This document shows positions 1 through 9,239 of a stretch of 64,000 bases of DNA, piece after piece; the first letter of the stretch is position 1; each line of letters opens with the position of its first letter. The notes beneath the pieces were generated by a model. The model made no database searches. It saw nothing but the letters and a program-made list of their open reading frames with translations, and was not told the DNA's origin. This DNA comes from Spirochaetales bacterium (GTDB lineage Bacteria > Spirochaetota > Spirochaetia > DSM-2461), in the NCBI GenBank assembly GCA_003247135.1, contig QKAW01000013.1, positions 1 to 64,000 on the forward strand. Reading direction: 5' to 3'. The position numbers and the translations under genes are program-made.

Positions 1-1
1 A

Positions 2-238
2 GAAGTTCCTTTGAAACATAATCTTTTAAGATTATATGGTACTGTTCGAAACCATTGTAAATTAGAAATTGATATGACTCTCTTAGAAGAGATCTCAGAA
101 ACCTATATTGATGCAAGATATCCTTCTGATATGGGATTATTGCTTTATGGCTCTTTATCCATTGAAAGGTCAAAAGAGTTCTATAGAGAATCAAAAAATA
201 TTTATGAGCAGATCGAGAAGATTGTTAACAATGAGTAG
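2..238 (+). CDS. HEPN domain protein, C-terminal part (cut by window start)
   Basis: The frame is open from the first bases, so the gene begins outside the window; only about 78 residues are visible. They end with the pattern typical of HEPN proteins: a helix followed by ARYPSDMG and then a long helix containing SKEFYRESKNIYEQI. HEPN proteins are all-helical and usually partner a MNT-type nucleotidyltransferase encoded just upstream, as toxin-antitoxin-like pairs; that partner would lie outside the window. The Rx4-6H RNase motif, if present, is not in the visible part. The stop codon overlaps the start of the next gene by 8 bases. Confidence 0.7.
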   Translation, partial: EVPLKHNLLRLYGTVRNHCKLEIDMTLLEEISETYIDARYPSDMGLLLYGSLSIERSKEFYRESKNIYEQIEKIVNNE

Positions 239-953
239 TTCTATGGGAAACGAACAACTTTTTTCTATTTTAGATAGCCCAATGATGAGTTTTAATTTTC
301 AAAATTCAGAGGGTGAAAAAGATGGCTACAACTGGTATGCATACGTTAATAATGATCCGATAAACTACATAGATCCGTTGGGGTTATGTTCGAAATATAC
401 AGTAGAATCTGGAGATACTTTATCTCAAATCGCTCAATCTAGTGGTGTCAGCTTAGAACAAATGATGGGTATGAATCCTCAAATAACTAATACTGATTTG
501 ATTTATCCTGGACAACAAATTAATTTAGAGTATGCACAGCAAGGTAAATGGGATGATATGACAGAGTGGGGGAAAAATTATCAAGACCCAGTCCTGCCAA
601 CACCCACCGTTAAGCAGATAGGAGTTGGTATTACTGTAGGACCATTTGTCGCTGTATCCTTAGAAATTGGATTTGCATGGGATTCAGAAGGTGGAAAATC
701 GCCATATGTAACTGTTGGTGGTGGAACTTATGTTGGGGCGTCAACTAAATTTAGTGGTGGCTTGAGTGAGGATGAAGGAACTGTTGCATCGCTAGATGAT
801 GGGTATAATGAAACAACAACCATAGCTATAGCTTTAGCAGGAACATATGATAACAAAGAAAATGAATGGGAAGGAATTAGTGGATTTGGTGTTGGTGGAG
901 GTGTAATGTGGACAAAGACTTTTAACTTAGATTCTTTTAAAGGGGATAAGTAG
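231..953 (+). CDS. Orphan RHS C-terminal tip with LysM domain (putative polymorphic toxin)
   Basis: The 240-residue protein starts with ATG at 231 (or 243), overlapping the HEPN stop. Residues about 30-52 carry the end of the RHS-associated core (NWYAYVNNDPINYIDPLGL), normally the junction between a giant RHS shell and its variable toxic tip. A LysM domain follows (YTVESGDTLSQIA to IYPGQQINL, about residues 57-103), then a Gly/Thr-rich, beta-strand-rich C-terminus that I do not recognise. No RHS repeats, transmembrane segment or secretion signal are present, so this is a displaced tip or a remnant rather than a full RHS gene. The membrane protein 2 bases downstream fits an immunity partner. 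The toxin activity is inferred. Confidence 0.7.
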   Translation: MSSSMGNEQLFSILDSPMMSFNFQNSEGEKDGYNWYAYVNNDPINYIDPLGLCSKYTVESGDTLSQIAQSSGVSLEQMMGMNPQITNTDLIYPGQQINLEYAQQGKWDDMTEWGKNYQDPVLPTPTVKQIGVGITVGPFVAVSLEIGFAWDSEGGKSPYVTVGGGTYVGASTKFSGGLSEDEGTVASLDDGYNETTTIAIALAGTYDNKENEWEGISGFGVGGGVMWTKTFNLDSFKGDK

Positions 954-955
954 AA

Positions 956-1357
956 ATGGCCATTATAGAATTATTAAAACGAATAGGTCTAAAAAGAACA
1001 AATTTTATTATAAATCTATTAACTGGAACTATATTTGCTCTTCTAGCTGAATTTTTACATTATTTAATTTTAAAAGAACTTATACTTAAGGATATTTCTT
1101 TGATAATAGGTTTGTATTTAACTGGAATAATAGCTTCATATTTAATTGCTTTTATTACTATTGCTATGAAAAAAGTTACTTTCTTTAAGCCTAATTATCT
1201 TTTGAGTGTTTATGTTTATTATCTATCATATCCAATTTTATTAGCCTTAATAATCTATTCTTTTTTTTCTGATGAAATGAACAGACATTTATTCTGGTTT
1301 TATCCAGGAATACTTTCATCATCAAGTTATATCTACTATAAACATAAAATGAAGTAG
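956..1357 (+). CDS. Small integral membrane protein, putative immunity protein
   Basis: The 133-residue hydrophobic protein has about four predicted membrane helices (near residues 18-36, 43-68, 82-102 and 110-127). It starts 2 bases after the RHS-tip stop codon and a GGGGA sequence just upstream could serve as its ribosome site. I recognise no family. Its position directly after an RHS tip is where immunity genes are normally found; a membrane-embedded immunity protein would suit a tip that acts on or from the membrane. The function is inferred from position only. Confidence 0.6.
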   Translation: MAIIELLKRIGLKRTNFIINLLTGTIFALLAEFLHYLILKELILKDISLIIGLYLTGIIASYLIAFITIAMKKVTFFKPNYLLSVYVYYLSYPILLALIIYSFFSDEMNRHLFWFYPGILSSSSYIYYKHKMK

Positions 1358-1368
1358 TTATTATTTAC

Positions 1369-1426
1369 CATAAGATGATCATTGGAACTGACCCTACTTT
1401 GTAGGGCAGCTCAATTGGTTCTTATG
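1369..1426 (+). terminator. Long imperfect hairpin after the immunity-like gene
   Basis: The outer stem CATAAGA (1369-1375) pairs with TCTTATG (1420-1426). The inner stem CTG-A-CCCTAC, loop TTT, GTAGGG-CAG spans 1388-1409. Only an AT-rich stretch and no clean T-run follows, so it could be a weak terminator or a structured RNA. The remaining bases of the 1358-1824 gap up to 1625 show no other structure or reading frame that I can support. Confidence 0.4.
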
Positions 1427-1625
1427 ATTATTTAATATAACTATATGCGGTAAACATATTATTTTTCTAATATTGATTAAATATTATCAGGAATTTTGTC
1501 CCTTAAGGTTAAGTAAATTCAAAAATCAGTCCTTTGGGGGAATGTGTTATCGAGTGATTATTCATTTATTAAAATAATGCTGCATAGTTTAAATGGTCAT
1601 TGAAATGTTATAAAAGGATTAACTT

Positions 1626-1655
1626 ATAAAAAGAGCCTGTAAAACTACAGACCCT
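1626..1655 (-). terminator. Intrinsic terminator, part of repeat copy A
   Basis: Read on the minus strand, AGGGTCTGTA, loop GTTT, TACAGGCTCT forms a hairpin with two mismatches and is followed by TTTTT. It would end the transcript of the minus-strand AraC gene at 1825-2694 after a 3' untranslated region of about 170 bases. Confidence 0.6.
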
Positions 1656-1800
1656 AACTTTTAATTGGAATGAAATTTTTTATCGATTTTTTGTAATTAG
1701 ACTCATGCTAATCAACAGTAACTTATATTATACCCGTATTATCAATTCTCAAATGAGTATTTATACTCAATTTGCATAGGGGAAATCCCCATATTAGTCA
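1627..1800. repeat. Non-coding repeat, copy A
   Basis: This stretch is a diverged copy of 15281-15480 in the same orientation. The best-conserved block is 1749-1781 against 15432-15464, with 30 of 33 bases identical by eye. Other shared blocks are the terminator hairpin at the left end and a TAACTTAT...ATACCCG segment. Read on the minus strand it begins about 25 bases after the AraC stop codon and ends in a terminator. A small GGGG-AAAT-CCCC hairpin (1778-1789) corresponds to a differently based TATAGG/CCTATA hairpin in copy B. Confidence 0.65.
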
Positions 1801-1824
1801 TATCTCTAGTAAATTCATAGATAT

Positions 1825-2694
1825 TTACTGGAATTGTATTCTACTAGCGCTCTTCCTTTTAAAGTTTCTCGGAGACTCCCCACATTTCTGTTTAAAAGTT
1901 TTGCAAAAGTAGCTTGTAGAATCGAAGCCAACCTTAAAACCTATTTCACTTATAGATAAATCAGTAGTTTGCAATAAATACTGACTATGATAGATTCTTA
2001 AATTATTTATGTAGCTTATCGGAGTCTGATTTGTTAATTTTTTAAAATATTTAGTAAAATAATCTTCACTAAAGCAAAACTTATCAGATAAATCCTTTAT
2101 CTTTAGTGTTTTGTTATAATTCTCTTCAATGTAATCCAGGATTATATGATCTTTACTGGATGTAATATCTACAAGTTGGTTAGTGTTTTTAGAAAAGAGA
2201 TTATTTTGATAGAGTTCGGATAAAAGTAATAAAAAGTAGCCTTGAACTGCTAATTCCTTACCAAAAATCTCTGTATCACTATGAGCCAATAGATTAATTA
2301 CAATGTTTTTAATTATTTCATTATTATCAATTTTATTTGGCAGTCGCAGAGTGTTGTTTTCTAACTTACTCAGGTATTTTAAATAGATTGGATTACTCTC
2401 TAACAAACCTAAAACAGAGTAGGACAAAACAACTAAGTGAACTCTAGCACCTTCATTAAGTGTTGTTCCATAATGAATCTGATATGGGTTTATAAATGCT
2501 ACATCTCCTTTCTTCAATACGAAGGAATTGTTATCTATTGTCATATCAATTGATCCATCTGTAACTAAAATTATTTCAATATTAGGGTGATAATGACAAT
2601 AAAAAAGTTCAGACCTTGATTCGGTTTTCATTTCGATAGATCTTACAGGAAACTGTAGATTTAGTGCAATTTTCTGATAACTTGCTTTTTGCAT
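1825..2694 (-). CDS. AraC family transcriptional regulator (cupin + HTH)
   Basis: The 289-residue regulator has an N-terminal cupin-like sensing domain (HYHPNIEIILVTDGSIDM...GDVAFINPYQIHYG) and a C-terminal AraC double helix-turn-helix (IKDLSDKFCFSEDYFTKYFKKL, then ISEIGFKVGFDSTSYFCKTF). I placed the start at ATG 2694 because GGGGAGG lies 6 bases upstream; the ATG 15 bases further upstream would bury that site. It is divergent from the GH2 beta-galactosidase at 2803 and probably controls it and the cluster in response to a sugar. Confidence 0.9.
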   Translation of the reverse strand: MQKASYQKIALNLQFPVRSIEMKTESRSELFYCHYHPNIEIILVTDGSIDMTIDNNSFVLKKGDVAFINPYQIHYGTTLNEGARVHLVVLSYSVLGLLESNPIYLKYLSKLENNTLRLPNKIDNNEIIKNIVINLLAHSDTEIFGKELAVQGYFLLLLSELYQNNLFSKNTNQLVDITSSKDHIILDYIEENYNKTLKIKDLSDKFCFSEDYFTKYFKKLTNQTPISYINNLRIYHSQYLLQTTDLSISEIGFKVGFDSTSYFCKTFKQKCGESPRNFKRKSASRIQFQ

Positions 2695-2802
2695 AAAAAA
2701 CCTCCCCATGTCGGAATTGTTATATAAAATAACTTTTATGTTAAAGATGTTTAGTTGTTATCACTGTATTATTAAATATCTTTTTAAAGAGAGGAAGAGC
2801 AT

Positions 2803-5253
2803 ATGAGAGGAATTTCTATAAATAGTAACTGGAAATTTAATTTGGATAATGGTTTAGGTTATCATCTTGCAGATTTAAATGACAATAGCTGGAGGACAGT
2901 TAATTTACCACATGACTGGAGTGTAGAGTTTCCCTTTGATAAGGATAAAGGAGAAGCCTGCACCGGGTTCTTACTAGGAGGTATAGCCTGGTATAGAAAA
3001 CATTTTATTACAACCAATGAGATGATTAACAATAAAGTAATTATAAATTTTGATGGTATTTATAATAATGCATCAGTTTATGTAAATAACAAGTTAGTTA
3101 GTTTTCATCCCTATGGGTATTCACCATTACTGGTAGATGTCACTGATTATTTACACCCTTTAAATACTGATAATGTAATTGCAGTAAAAGTTGATCATTC
3201 CAGATATGCAGATAGCAGATGGTATACAGGATCCGGAATTTACAGAAAAGTTTCAATGTATATATTACCCGAAGTTCATATTCCTGTTTGGGGAACCGTA
3301 ATTAATACACTCTCTTCTAATACTGATAGTGCAGAAATTTTATGTAAAGTTAATATCAATAATGATACTTTTACAAACCAGGATTTAGTAATAAATACAG
3401 TAGTTAAATATAGTAACGAAGTTGTAAAAGTATTGAGTACAGATTTTAAAATACAAAAAGAGTCAGGAATTACCAAAGAGATAACTTTTTCTATAGATAA
3501 TCCAGTTTTGTGGGATGTTTACAAGGGAAATATGTACACTTTAGAAGTGAGTCTTGAGAGTAAGGGTAATATAATACAGAGGGTTGAAGAAAAATTTGGT
3601 ATCAGAAACTTCGATTTTACAATAAATAAAGGCTTCTATTTAAATGGTAATAAAACTCTTATACAGGGAGTATGCCTTCACCATGATGCAGGTTTAGTAG
3701 GAGCAGCTGTTCCCCTGGATGTTTGGAAGAGAAGACTAGAAACTCTAAAAGAAGCAGGATGCAATGCCATAAGAACAGCACATAACCCCTCTTCTGAGGA
3801 TTTTCTGGATCTTTGTGACTCTATGGGGTTTCTGGTTCAACTGGAATTTTTTGATGAATGGGATAACCCAAAAGACAAAAGGAAAAACGGTGTCGAAAAA
3901 AGTGTAGATTATATAACCAGATCCTATACTGAGCATTTTACAGAGTTTGCAAAAAGTGATCTTCAGAACACATTAAAAAGAGATATTAATCACCCATCAA
4001 TAGTACAGTGGAGTATAGGTAATGAGATAGAGTGGACTTATACTAAATACAATGACTCCAGAGGATTTGAAGGGGATGAAGCAAAGCATTTCTGTGCATG
4101 GAAGGTTCCACCTAATAATAAGGAGCAGATTAGAGCCTATATTGATAAGATTCCTAGAGATTATAAAGATATTGATACAACCGCAAAAAAACTTAGTCAA
4201 TGGGTTAAGGAATTGGATACTACCAGACCTGTTACTGCAAACTGCGTTTTGCCATCAGTAAGTTATGAGAGTGGAATGACAGATTATCTGGACATTGTTG
4301 GTTTTAGTTATAGAAATGTTTTGTATAAATATGCAAAAGAAAACTATCCGGATAAAATTGCCATGGGAACAGAAAATTTTCCACAATGGCATGAGTGGAA
4401 GGCTGTTCTTGATAATGAGAATATTGCAGGAACCTTTTTATGGACAGGTATAGACCACATGGGGGAAGCCTGGGTACAAAAACCCTGGCCGGCTAAGGGG
4501 TCAAATCTTGGGTTACTAGATCTGGCAGGATTTAAAAAACCTGCTTACCATCTGTTTAAATCTGCCTGGAATAGTGAACCACACATAAAAATTTATACCC
4601 AGAGGGCTGATAATCCTTTTTATAGAGAATTGGCTGAGTGGGAAAAAAGAACATGGTTTTGGCATGATATTAATGAACACTGGAATTACCATAATGGTGA
4701 GAATATAGTGGTTGAAGTCTATTCCAACCTGAATTCTCTTGAGTTATTCTTAAATGAAAAATCCATGGGAGTAAAACAACTAAGTGATTTTGATGACAAT
4801 TGTTATAGGTGGTATATTCCATTTTCTCAGGGAACATTAAAAGTTTCCGGGTTGGGGGATAATAAAGAGATCTACAGGATACTTGAAACCCAGGGTGAAT
4901 TATCAGCTATAAACTTAACTTCAGATAAAAATAAGTTAAAAGATGATTCAGACTCTGTTGCACATATTGTTGCACAGTTAGTTGATATAAATGGTAATAA
5001 TTTTACTTTAAAAGAGGAGAAAATTGAGTTCACTGTAACTGATAATGCAAAAATTCTTGGTGTTGATAACGGTCATCCTGAGAATGTTGAATCTTTTCAG
5101 AACAACAGTGTTACAACCTCTAGTGGTAGATGCCTTCTTATTATTCAAAGGATTGATAGAGGGAATATTACAATTCAGGCTAAAAGTTGTAATAACAAAC
5201 TTGTTTCTAATAGAGTAGAGATAAAAGATAAAGAGGATATTCTTAAACACTAG
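2803..5253 (+). CDS. Glycoside hydrolase family 2, probable beta-galactosidase
   Basis: The 816-residue enzyme has no signal peptide and so is probably cytoplasmic. The order is GH2 sugar-binding domain (WRTVNLPHDWSVE; WYRKHF; VYVNNKLV), immunoglobulin-like domain, TIM barrel and C-terminal DUF4982/Big-type domains. The acid/base is E408 in GNEIEW and the nucleophile is E524 in GTENF. The sequence RTAHNPSSEDFLDLCD is the usual GH2 substrate-site motif. GAGGAAGAG precedes the ATG. GH2 enzymes also include beta-glucuronidases and mannosidases; beta-galactosidase is preferred because of the neighbouring sulfatase and GH110-like enzyme. Confidence 0.88.
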   Translation: MRGISINSNWKFNLDNGLGYHLADLNDNSWRTVNLPHDWSVEFPFDKDKGEACTGFLLGGIAWYRKHFITTNEMINNKVIINFDGIYNNASVYVNNKLVSFHPYGYSPLLVDVTDYLHPLNTDNVIAVKVDHSRYADSRWYTGSGIYRKVSMYILPEVHIPVWGTVINTLSSNTDSAEILCKVNINNDTFTNQDLVINTVVKYSNEVVKVLSTDFKIQKESGITKEITFSIDNPVLWDVYKGNMYTLEVSLESKGNIIQRVEEKFGIRNFDFTINKGFYLNGNKTLIQGVCLHHDAGLVGAAVPLDVWKRRLETLKEAGCNAIRTAHNPSSEDFLDLCDSMGFLVQLEFFDEWDNPKDKRKNGVEKSVDYITRSYTEHFTEFAKSDLQNTLKRDINHPSIVQWSIGNEIEWTYTKYNDSRGFEGDEAKHFCAWKVPPNNKEQIRAYIDKIPRDYKDIDTTAKKLSQWVKELDTTRPVTANCVLPSVSYESGMTDYLDIVGFSYRNVLYKYAKENYPDKIAMGTENFPQWHEWKAVLDNENIAGTFLWTGIDHMGEAWVQKPWPAKGSNLGLLDLAGFKKPAYHLFKSAWNSEPHIKIYTQRADNPFYRELAEWEKRTWFWHDINEHWNYHNGENIVVEVYSNLNSLELFLNEKSMGVKQLSDFDDNCYRWYIPFSQGTLKVSGLGDNKEIYRILETQGELSAINLTSDKNKLKDDSDSVAHIVAQLVDINGNNFTLKEEKIEFTVTDNAKILGVDNGHPENVESFQNNSVTTSSGRCLLIIQRIDRGNITIQAKSCNNKLVSNRVEIKDKEDILKH

Positions 5254-5272
5254 TATTTTTAGACTTAAAGGG

Positions 5273-5310
5273 AGTATTCTTGGATTTATCTATCAACCAA
5301 GAATACTTTT
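5273..5310 (+). terminator. Terminator between GH2 and the convergent sulfatase gene
   Basis: A perfect 11-bp stem, AGTATTCTTGG (5273-5283) and CCAAGAATACT (5297-5307), has a 13-base loop and a short T-run (4 bases counting the last stem T). It lies between convergent genes. Confidence 0.7.
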
Positions 5311-5333
5311 CCTGTTAATCCCAAAAACATCTA

Positions 5334-6788
5334 CTAATTATTTGAAAAAATGATGCCAGGTCCATATTGCGGGTATGCTGTATTTATGTATGAGTTATTG
5401 TACAAGTCACCATGCTTATATGAAAAATTCCATAGTTTTTCGTAGTATTTTTTTATAGTTTTGCTATGTTTGCCTGAATTACCTTCTGATATAAGGTTCA
5501 CGACTTCATTTGGATCCTCTTTTAAATTGTATAATTCATCATAGTCAAAACCATTAAAAATAAACTTATAATCCCTGTCAAAAACCATTCTTTGAATTCC
5601 ATATAGCTCATTTCCATTAGATTGAGTATAAATCTCTCTTCTTGTAGTTAATTTTTTATCTTTTAAAATAGGAAAAAGAGAGACTCCGGAAAATGAATTA
5701 TTTGGTTTCCTTATCATATCAGTGAATGTTGGCGCAAAATCAACTATTGAAACCAATTCATCGGAGATTCTTCCCGGATTAGTTATAAATTTTTTTCCAC
5801 TTATTACGGCAGGAATATGGTATGCTCCCCTAAACCCGGCTAGACCTTTAGTCCAAAGACCATGTTCTGCAGTATAATCTCCATGATCTGAAAGATATAT
5901 TATAAGTGTATTGTCATACTCTCCAGTCTCTTTTAGGGTATTAATAACACGCCCAAACTGGGCATCCAGAAAAATGTTAAAAGCGTAATAATGACGCAAT
6001 GCTTCTTTGTGCTCTTCGGGGGATAGCTTTTTATAAATATCCTGTATTCTTCTGTAAAATGCAGGTTTATCCTTCATGGAATCGTAAAAAGATTCGGGAA
6101 GTTTAATATCATCAATATTAATCATATCTAGATATTTTTGAGGGACTTTATAAGGGTCATGGGGACCTAATAAGCCTATGTATTGTAGCCATGGTTTTGA
6201 TTCATTATTTTTTTTTCTATTTATTATAATATCTATTGCTTCATCTGTTACTGCTATATCACAAAAGGGATTTTCATCAATTCCATAATGGGTGTATCTT
6301 GGATAGCCAGGCCTTATTATTTCTCCGTCATTTTTACTATCGTTTTCATTATCAGTTTTACCAGTCCTGTAACTTTCCCAGTTGTTTTTTGCTTCATTCT
6401 CGGCTTGAAAAACTTTTCTTCCTGCATCATAAGATGGTTGGTTCCAACCAAGGTCTCCTGGTTGTATAATACTGTTTACATGCCATTTCCCACTAAAATC
6501 CAATCTGTAACCATTTTCTAGAAAAATATCACTAAAGTATTTAATTCCTACTCTTGGTCCTCTTGAAAGGGCATTCGCAACATCAACGTTATTCCAAACA
6601 TTATGCTCTGAAGGATAGAGCCCAGTAAAAAAACTTGTCCTGGAAGGACAGCAGTGGGGAGAAGTACAGAAAGCTTCAGAGAAAGTTACACCCTCTTTCC
6701 TTATACTATCCAAATTTGGTGTTGGAACCATAGGATTTTGAACAATATCTCCCCTTTGCTGATCTGTCATAAAAATCAGTATATTCAT
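5334..6788 (-). CDS. Sulfatase (arylsulfatase family, Cys-type)
   Basis: The 484-residue type I sulfatase removes sulfate esters, here probably from a glycan. N-terminal metal-binding MTDQQRGD is followed by the signature CCPSR at residues 46-50; C46 would be converted to formylglycine, so a maturase is needed and none is in the window. GPHDPY and LSDHGDYTAEHGLWTKG are further conserved metal and substrate motifs. No signal peptide is seen, suggesting cytoplasmic action on imported oligosaccharides. The start overlaps the end of the upstream GH110-like gene by 4 bases, so the two are translationally coupled. Confidence 0.92.
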   Translation of the reverse strand: MNILIFMTDQQRGDIVQNPMVPTPNLDSIRKEGVTFSEAFCTSPHCCPSRTSFFTGLYPSEHNVWNNVDVANALSRGPRVGIKYFSDIFLENGYRLDFSGKWHVNSIIQPGDLGWNQPSYDAGRKVFQAENEAKNNWESYRTGKTDNENDSKNDGEIIRPGYPRYTHYGIDENPFCDIAVTDEAIDIIINRKKNNESKPWLQYIGLLGPHDPYKVPQKYLDMINIDDIKLPESFYDSMKDKPAFYRRIQDIYKKLSPEEHKEALRHYYAFNIFLDAQFGRVINTLKETGEYDNTLIIYLSDHGDYTAEHGLWTKGLAGFRGAYHIPAVISGKKFITNPGRISDELVSIVDFAPTFTDMIRKPNNSFSGVSLFPILKDKKLTTRREIYTQSNGNELYGIQRMVFDRDYKFIFNGFDYDELYNLKEDPNEVVNLISEGNSGKHSKTIKKYYEKLWNFSYKHGDLYNNSYINTAYPQYGPGIIFSNN

Positions 6789-8350
6789 AATATGTTATCA
6801 TCTCCTTCAAATATAACTTCATTGCAATGATTTGCTATTAATAATTTGTCTATGTTTTTGTGAGGTATAAAATCGTTGCTTTTAATAATTTTGTTATTGT
6901 TAAAAATACACTTCTTTATGGAAATAAGATTTAGTATTGGTGGTTCAACAATTTCAAAGGTATTATTTTCAATTAGTAATTCATTATTAATATACGTATT
7001 TTCAACAAATTCCTTAATTTCGCTATTTATACTAATTATTGCCAATCCCCATTTTGCATATCCACAATTAATAAAGTTATTGTTTATAATTTTTATATTA
7101 TCAAAGGATCCAGATTCATACCAAAAACCCATTTCTCCACCACAACATATCGCTGAGCCACTTGTAAAGAAATTATTGTTAAAAATCTTAACCGGCTTAT
7201 TAGTTGAAGTCAAAATACCTCTAGCTCTATTATTTTTAAATGTTGATTTCTCAATTATAAGTTGAGGCATATTGTTGAAATTTTCGATGCAATCATTTAC
7301 TGAAATTTCTATATTTGATAAATTTTTTATTGATAATTTAATATACTGTCGATTTATATATTCAATTTTAGTTATCTTAATGATTCCTTTTTTAGCATGT
7401 GTCAAAGGATTTACAACAGCAACTTTATCACCTTTTTTGTATAAAAAAACCCCTTCTTGTTGGAAATGTCCAACTTTTAACTCAAGGATGTTGTTATCTA
7501 TACTATTTATGGGATGATAAATACCTTGAACATTTACACCATCATCAAGTTGGTTGGAAAAATAACAGTTTCTAATATTAATATAACCTGAACAATTTAC
7601 AAAATGGGTCGCATCATTATTTGTTGATACATACCTGTCTCCAGATGGTTTAACAGATATATGATCTAGGGTAATATTTTTGCTGTTCTGTGCTATAATA
7701 CCCATTGCACCTGTATGGTTTATTATTATATTTTCTAATAAAATATTTTTACTGTCATTAATAAATATTCCTGGATTAAATCTTTGCTCATGGGTAATAT
7801 TTATGATGTTGCCCTCTTTATGTATTTCTGTAAAATTTGCTGTAAATTCAACAATGTTATTCTCTATTTCCTTAGCAAATACATTTTGTGCCCTTAAATC
7901 ATTTCCTTTTTTCCCATCTGCTGGTCTTTTTTTATCTCTATCAAATTCAATAAACCATTTAATATACGTATTTTCCCAACTATTTTCATGATCGAAAAAC
8001 ACAATTCTGTTATTTTCAATTTTAAATGGATACTTTAATTTATCTATTTTAAGGACTACTTTATTATGAGTTGATGAAATGACACTCCCTTCAGTAAAAA
8101 AAGGTCTTACAAAATCAATTGTAAAGTTTTTCAAAATAATATTTGATGATTTTTGTATTACAAAAGGTGTAGTTCTTCCATGGAAAATCAGGGTTGAACC
8201 TGATCCATCATATATATAATTGTTGCTTTCTTTTATGTTATTATATATATTTTTTAATCCATGATCATGGTTTGATATAAATAGATATTCCTCATTATTA
8301 TAATTTGAATAGAGGTGATATGTATCTTTTTCAATTTTTAATGTTTTCAT
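6785..8350 (-). CDS. Right-handed beta-helix glycosidase, GH110-like (alpha-1,3-galactosidase)
   Basis: The 521-residue protein consists of repeated short beta-helix coils (IILKNFTIDF, ILLENIIINH, INIRNCYFSN). The pattern NNDATHFVNCSGYI...CYFSNQLDDGVNVQGIY resembles the active-site region of GH110 enzymes, which cleave terminal alpha-1,3-galactose; D246, D269 and D270 are the candidate catalytic aspartates. There is no signal peptide. It is coupled to the sulfatase (4-base overlap). Any other beta-helix lyase or epimerase is possible, but the Asp-Asp motif and the neighbours favour GH110. The assignment rests on motif recognition alone. Confidence 0.65.
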   Translation of the reverse strand: MKTLKIEKDTYHLYSNYNNEEYLFISNHDHGLKNIYNNIKESNNYIYDGSGSTLIFHGRTTPFVIQKSSNIILKNFTIDFVRPFFTEGSVISSTHNKVVLKIDKLKYPFKIENNRIVFFDHENSWENTYIKWFIEFDRDKKRPADGKKGNDLRAQNVFAKEIENNIVEFTANFTEIHKEGNIINITHEQRFNPGIFINDSKNILLENIIINHTGAMGIIAQNSKNITLDHISVKPSGDRYVSTNNDATHFVNCSGYINIRNCYFSNQLDDGVNVQGIYHPINSIDNNILELKVGHFQQEGVFLYKKGDKVAVVNPLTHAKKGIIKITKIEYINRQYIKLSIKNLSNIEISVNDCIENFNNMPQLIIEKSTFKNNRARGILTSTNKPVKIFNNNFFTSGSAICCGGEMGFWYESGSFDNIKIINNNFINCGYAKWGLAIISINSEIKEFVENTYINNELLIENNTFEIVEPPILNLISIKKCIFNNNKIIKSNDFIPHKNIDKLLIANHCNEVIFEGDDNIL

Positions 8351-8419
8351 AAAAGTAATTATACAGCTAACACATAATAAATATATCTATATTTTTGTTG
8401 TAAAAAAGTTTAAAAATGT

Positions 8420-8433
8420 TATATTTGTTAAGA
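8420..8433 (+). promoter_or_regulatory. -10 box of a leaderless promoter for the AraC gene at 8433
   Basis: TATATT (8420-8425) ends 7 bases before the ATG at 8433, and no Shine-Dalgarno sequence is present. Transcription would start at or next to the start codon. A TTGTTG at 8395-8400 is a weak -35 candidate (19-base spacer). Confidence 0.5.
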
Positions 8434-9239
8434 TGAAAGAATTATCAATTAATCTAATTAATTTTGGAGAAAAACAGTGTTGTCCAGGCTATGAATATGG
8501 AGGTATTAGAGAGTATTATGTCCTTCATTTTATTATAGAAGGGACAGGGGAATACAAGGTTAACGGAATATCTTGGAGGTTAAGTAAAGGTGACGCTTTT
8601 TTAATTAGACCAAGGGAACGCCACTTGTATGTTGCAGACACCAGTGATCCATGGAAATATGTATGGGTATGTTTTACAGGGAATCTTGAATCTTTATTTT
8701 CAAAAGTAAATATATCACAGAGTAATCTCTCCGCCCATATAGGGGACTTAAATGAGATAATTAAACATATTAATAAATTAAAAAAAAGTAGTATTTACTT
8801 AAAACCAGAAATTTTCATGTCAAATTTTAGTCATTTAGCCATGGTTATTTCGTTATTTATTGAAAATTTTCATTATACATCAGCGATGAGTATGAGCAAC
8901 AAGAATATGGGAAATAATCATGTTATGGCAATGCAATGTTATATTGAGCAAAATTATATGAGTACGATAACTGTTAAGGATGTTATTGATTATATTCGAT
9001 TGGATAGAGCATATGCATCAAATTTATATAAAAATGTACTGGGTCTAACAATTTATCAAGATATTCAAAATAGAAGAGTTTTAAGAGCCAAAGAGTTGTT
9101 AAGTAAAAATTTTACTATTAAAGAAGTTTCATATATTTGTGGATTTAGCAGTTATCAAAATTTTTTAAATGTATTTAAATCAATTAGCGGAATGACTCCA
9201 AAAAAATTCAGAGGTCAATTAAATGACCCCCTGAATTAA
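8433..9239 (+). CDS. AraC family transcriptional regulator
   Basis: The 268-residue regulator has an AraC-type arm/cupin domain (YYVLHFIIEGTGEYKVNG, GDAFLIRPRERHLY) and a C-terminal double HTH (VKDVIDYIRLDRAYASNLYK, IKEVSYICGFSSYQNFLNVF). It is divergent from the GH110-like/sulfatase genes and convergent with the permease, with a 4-base overlap of the ends. It is the second regulator of the cluster and probably senses a sugar released from the imported glycan. Confidence 0.9.
   Translation: MKELSINLINFGEKQCCPGYEYGGIREYYVLHFIIEGTGEYKVNGISWRLSKGDAFLIRPRERHLYVADTSDPWKYVWVCFTGNLESLFSKVNISQSNLSAHIGDLNEIIKHINKLKKSSIYLKPEIFMSNFSHLAMVISLFIENFHYTSAMSMSNKNMGNNHVMAMQCYIEQNYMSTITVKDVIDYIRLDRAYASNLYKNVLGLTIYQDIQNRRVLRAKELLSKNFTIKEVSYICGFSSYQNFLNVFKSISGMTPKKFRGQLNDPLN

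Noticed and set aside
1369..1426. Hairpin resembling an integron attC site
   Set aside because: There is no pair of RYYYAAC/GTTRRRY core sites at the ends and no integrase in the window; it is better read as a terminator-like hairpin.
6876..7991. Open plus-strand frames opposite the GH110-like gene
   Set aside because: They are hydrophobic antisense frames of an AT-rich, well-conserved beta-helix gene and have no ribosome sites.
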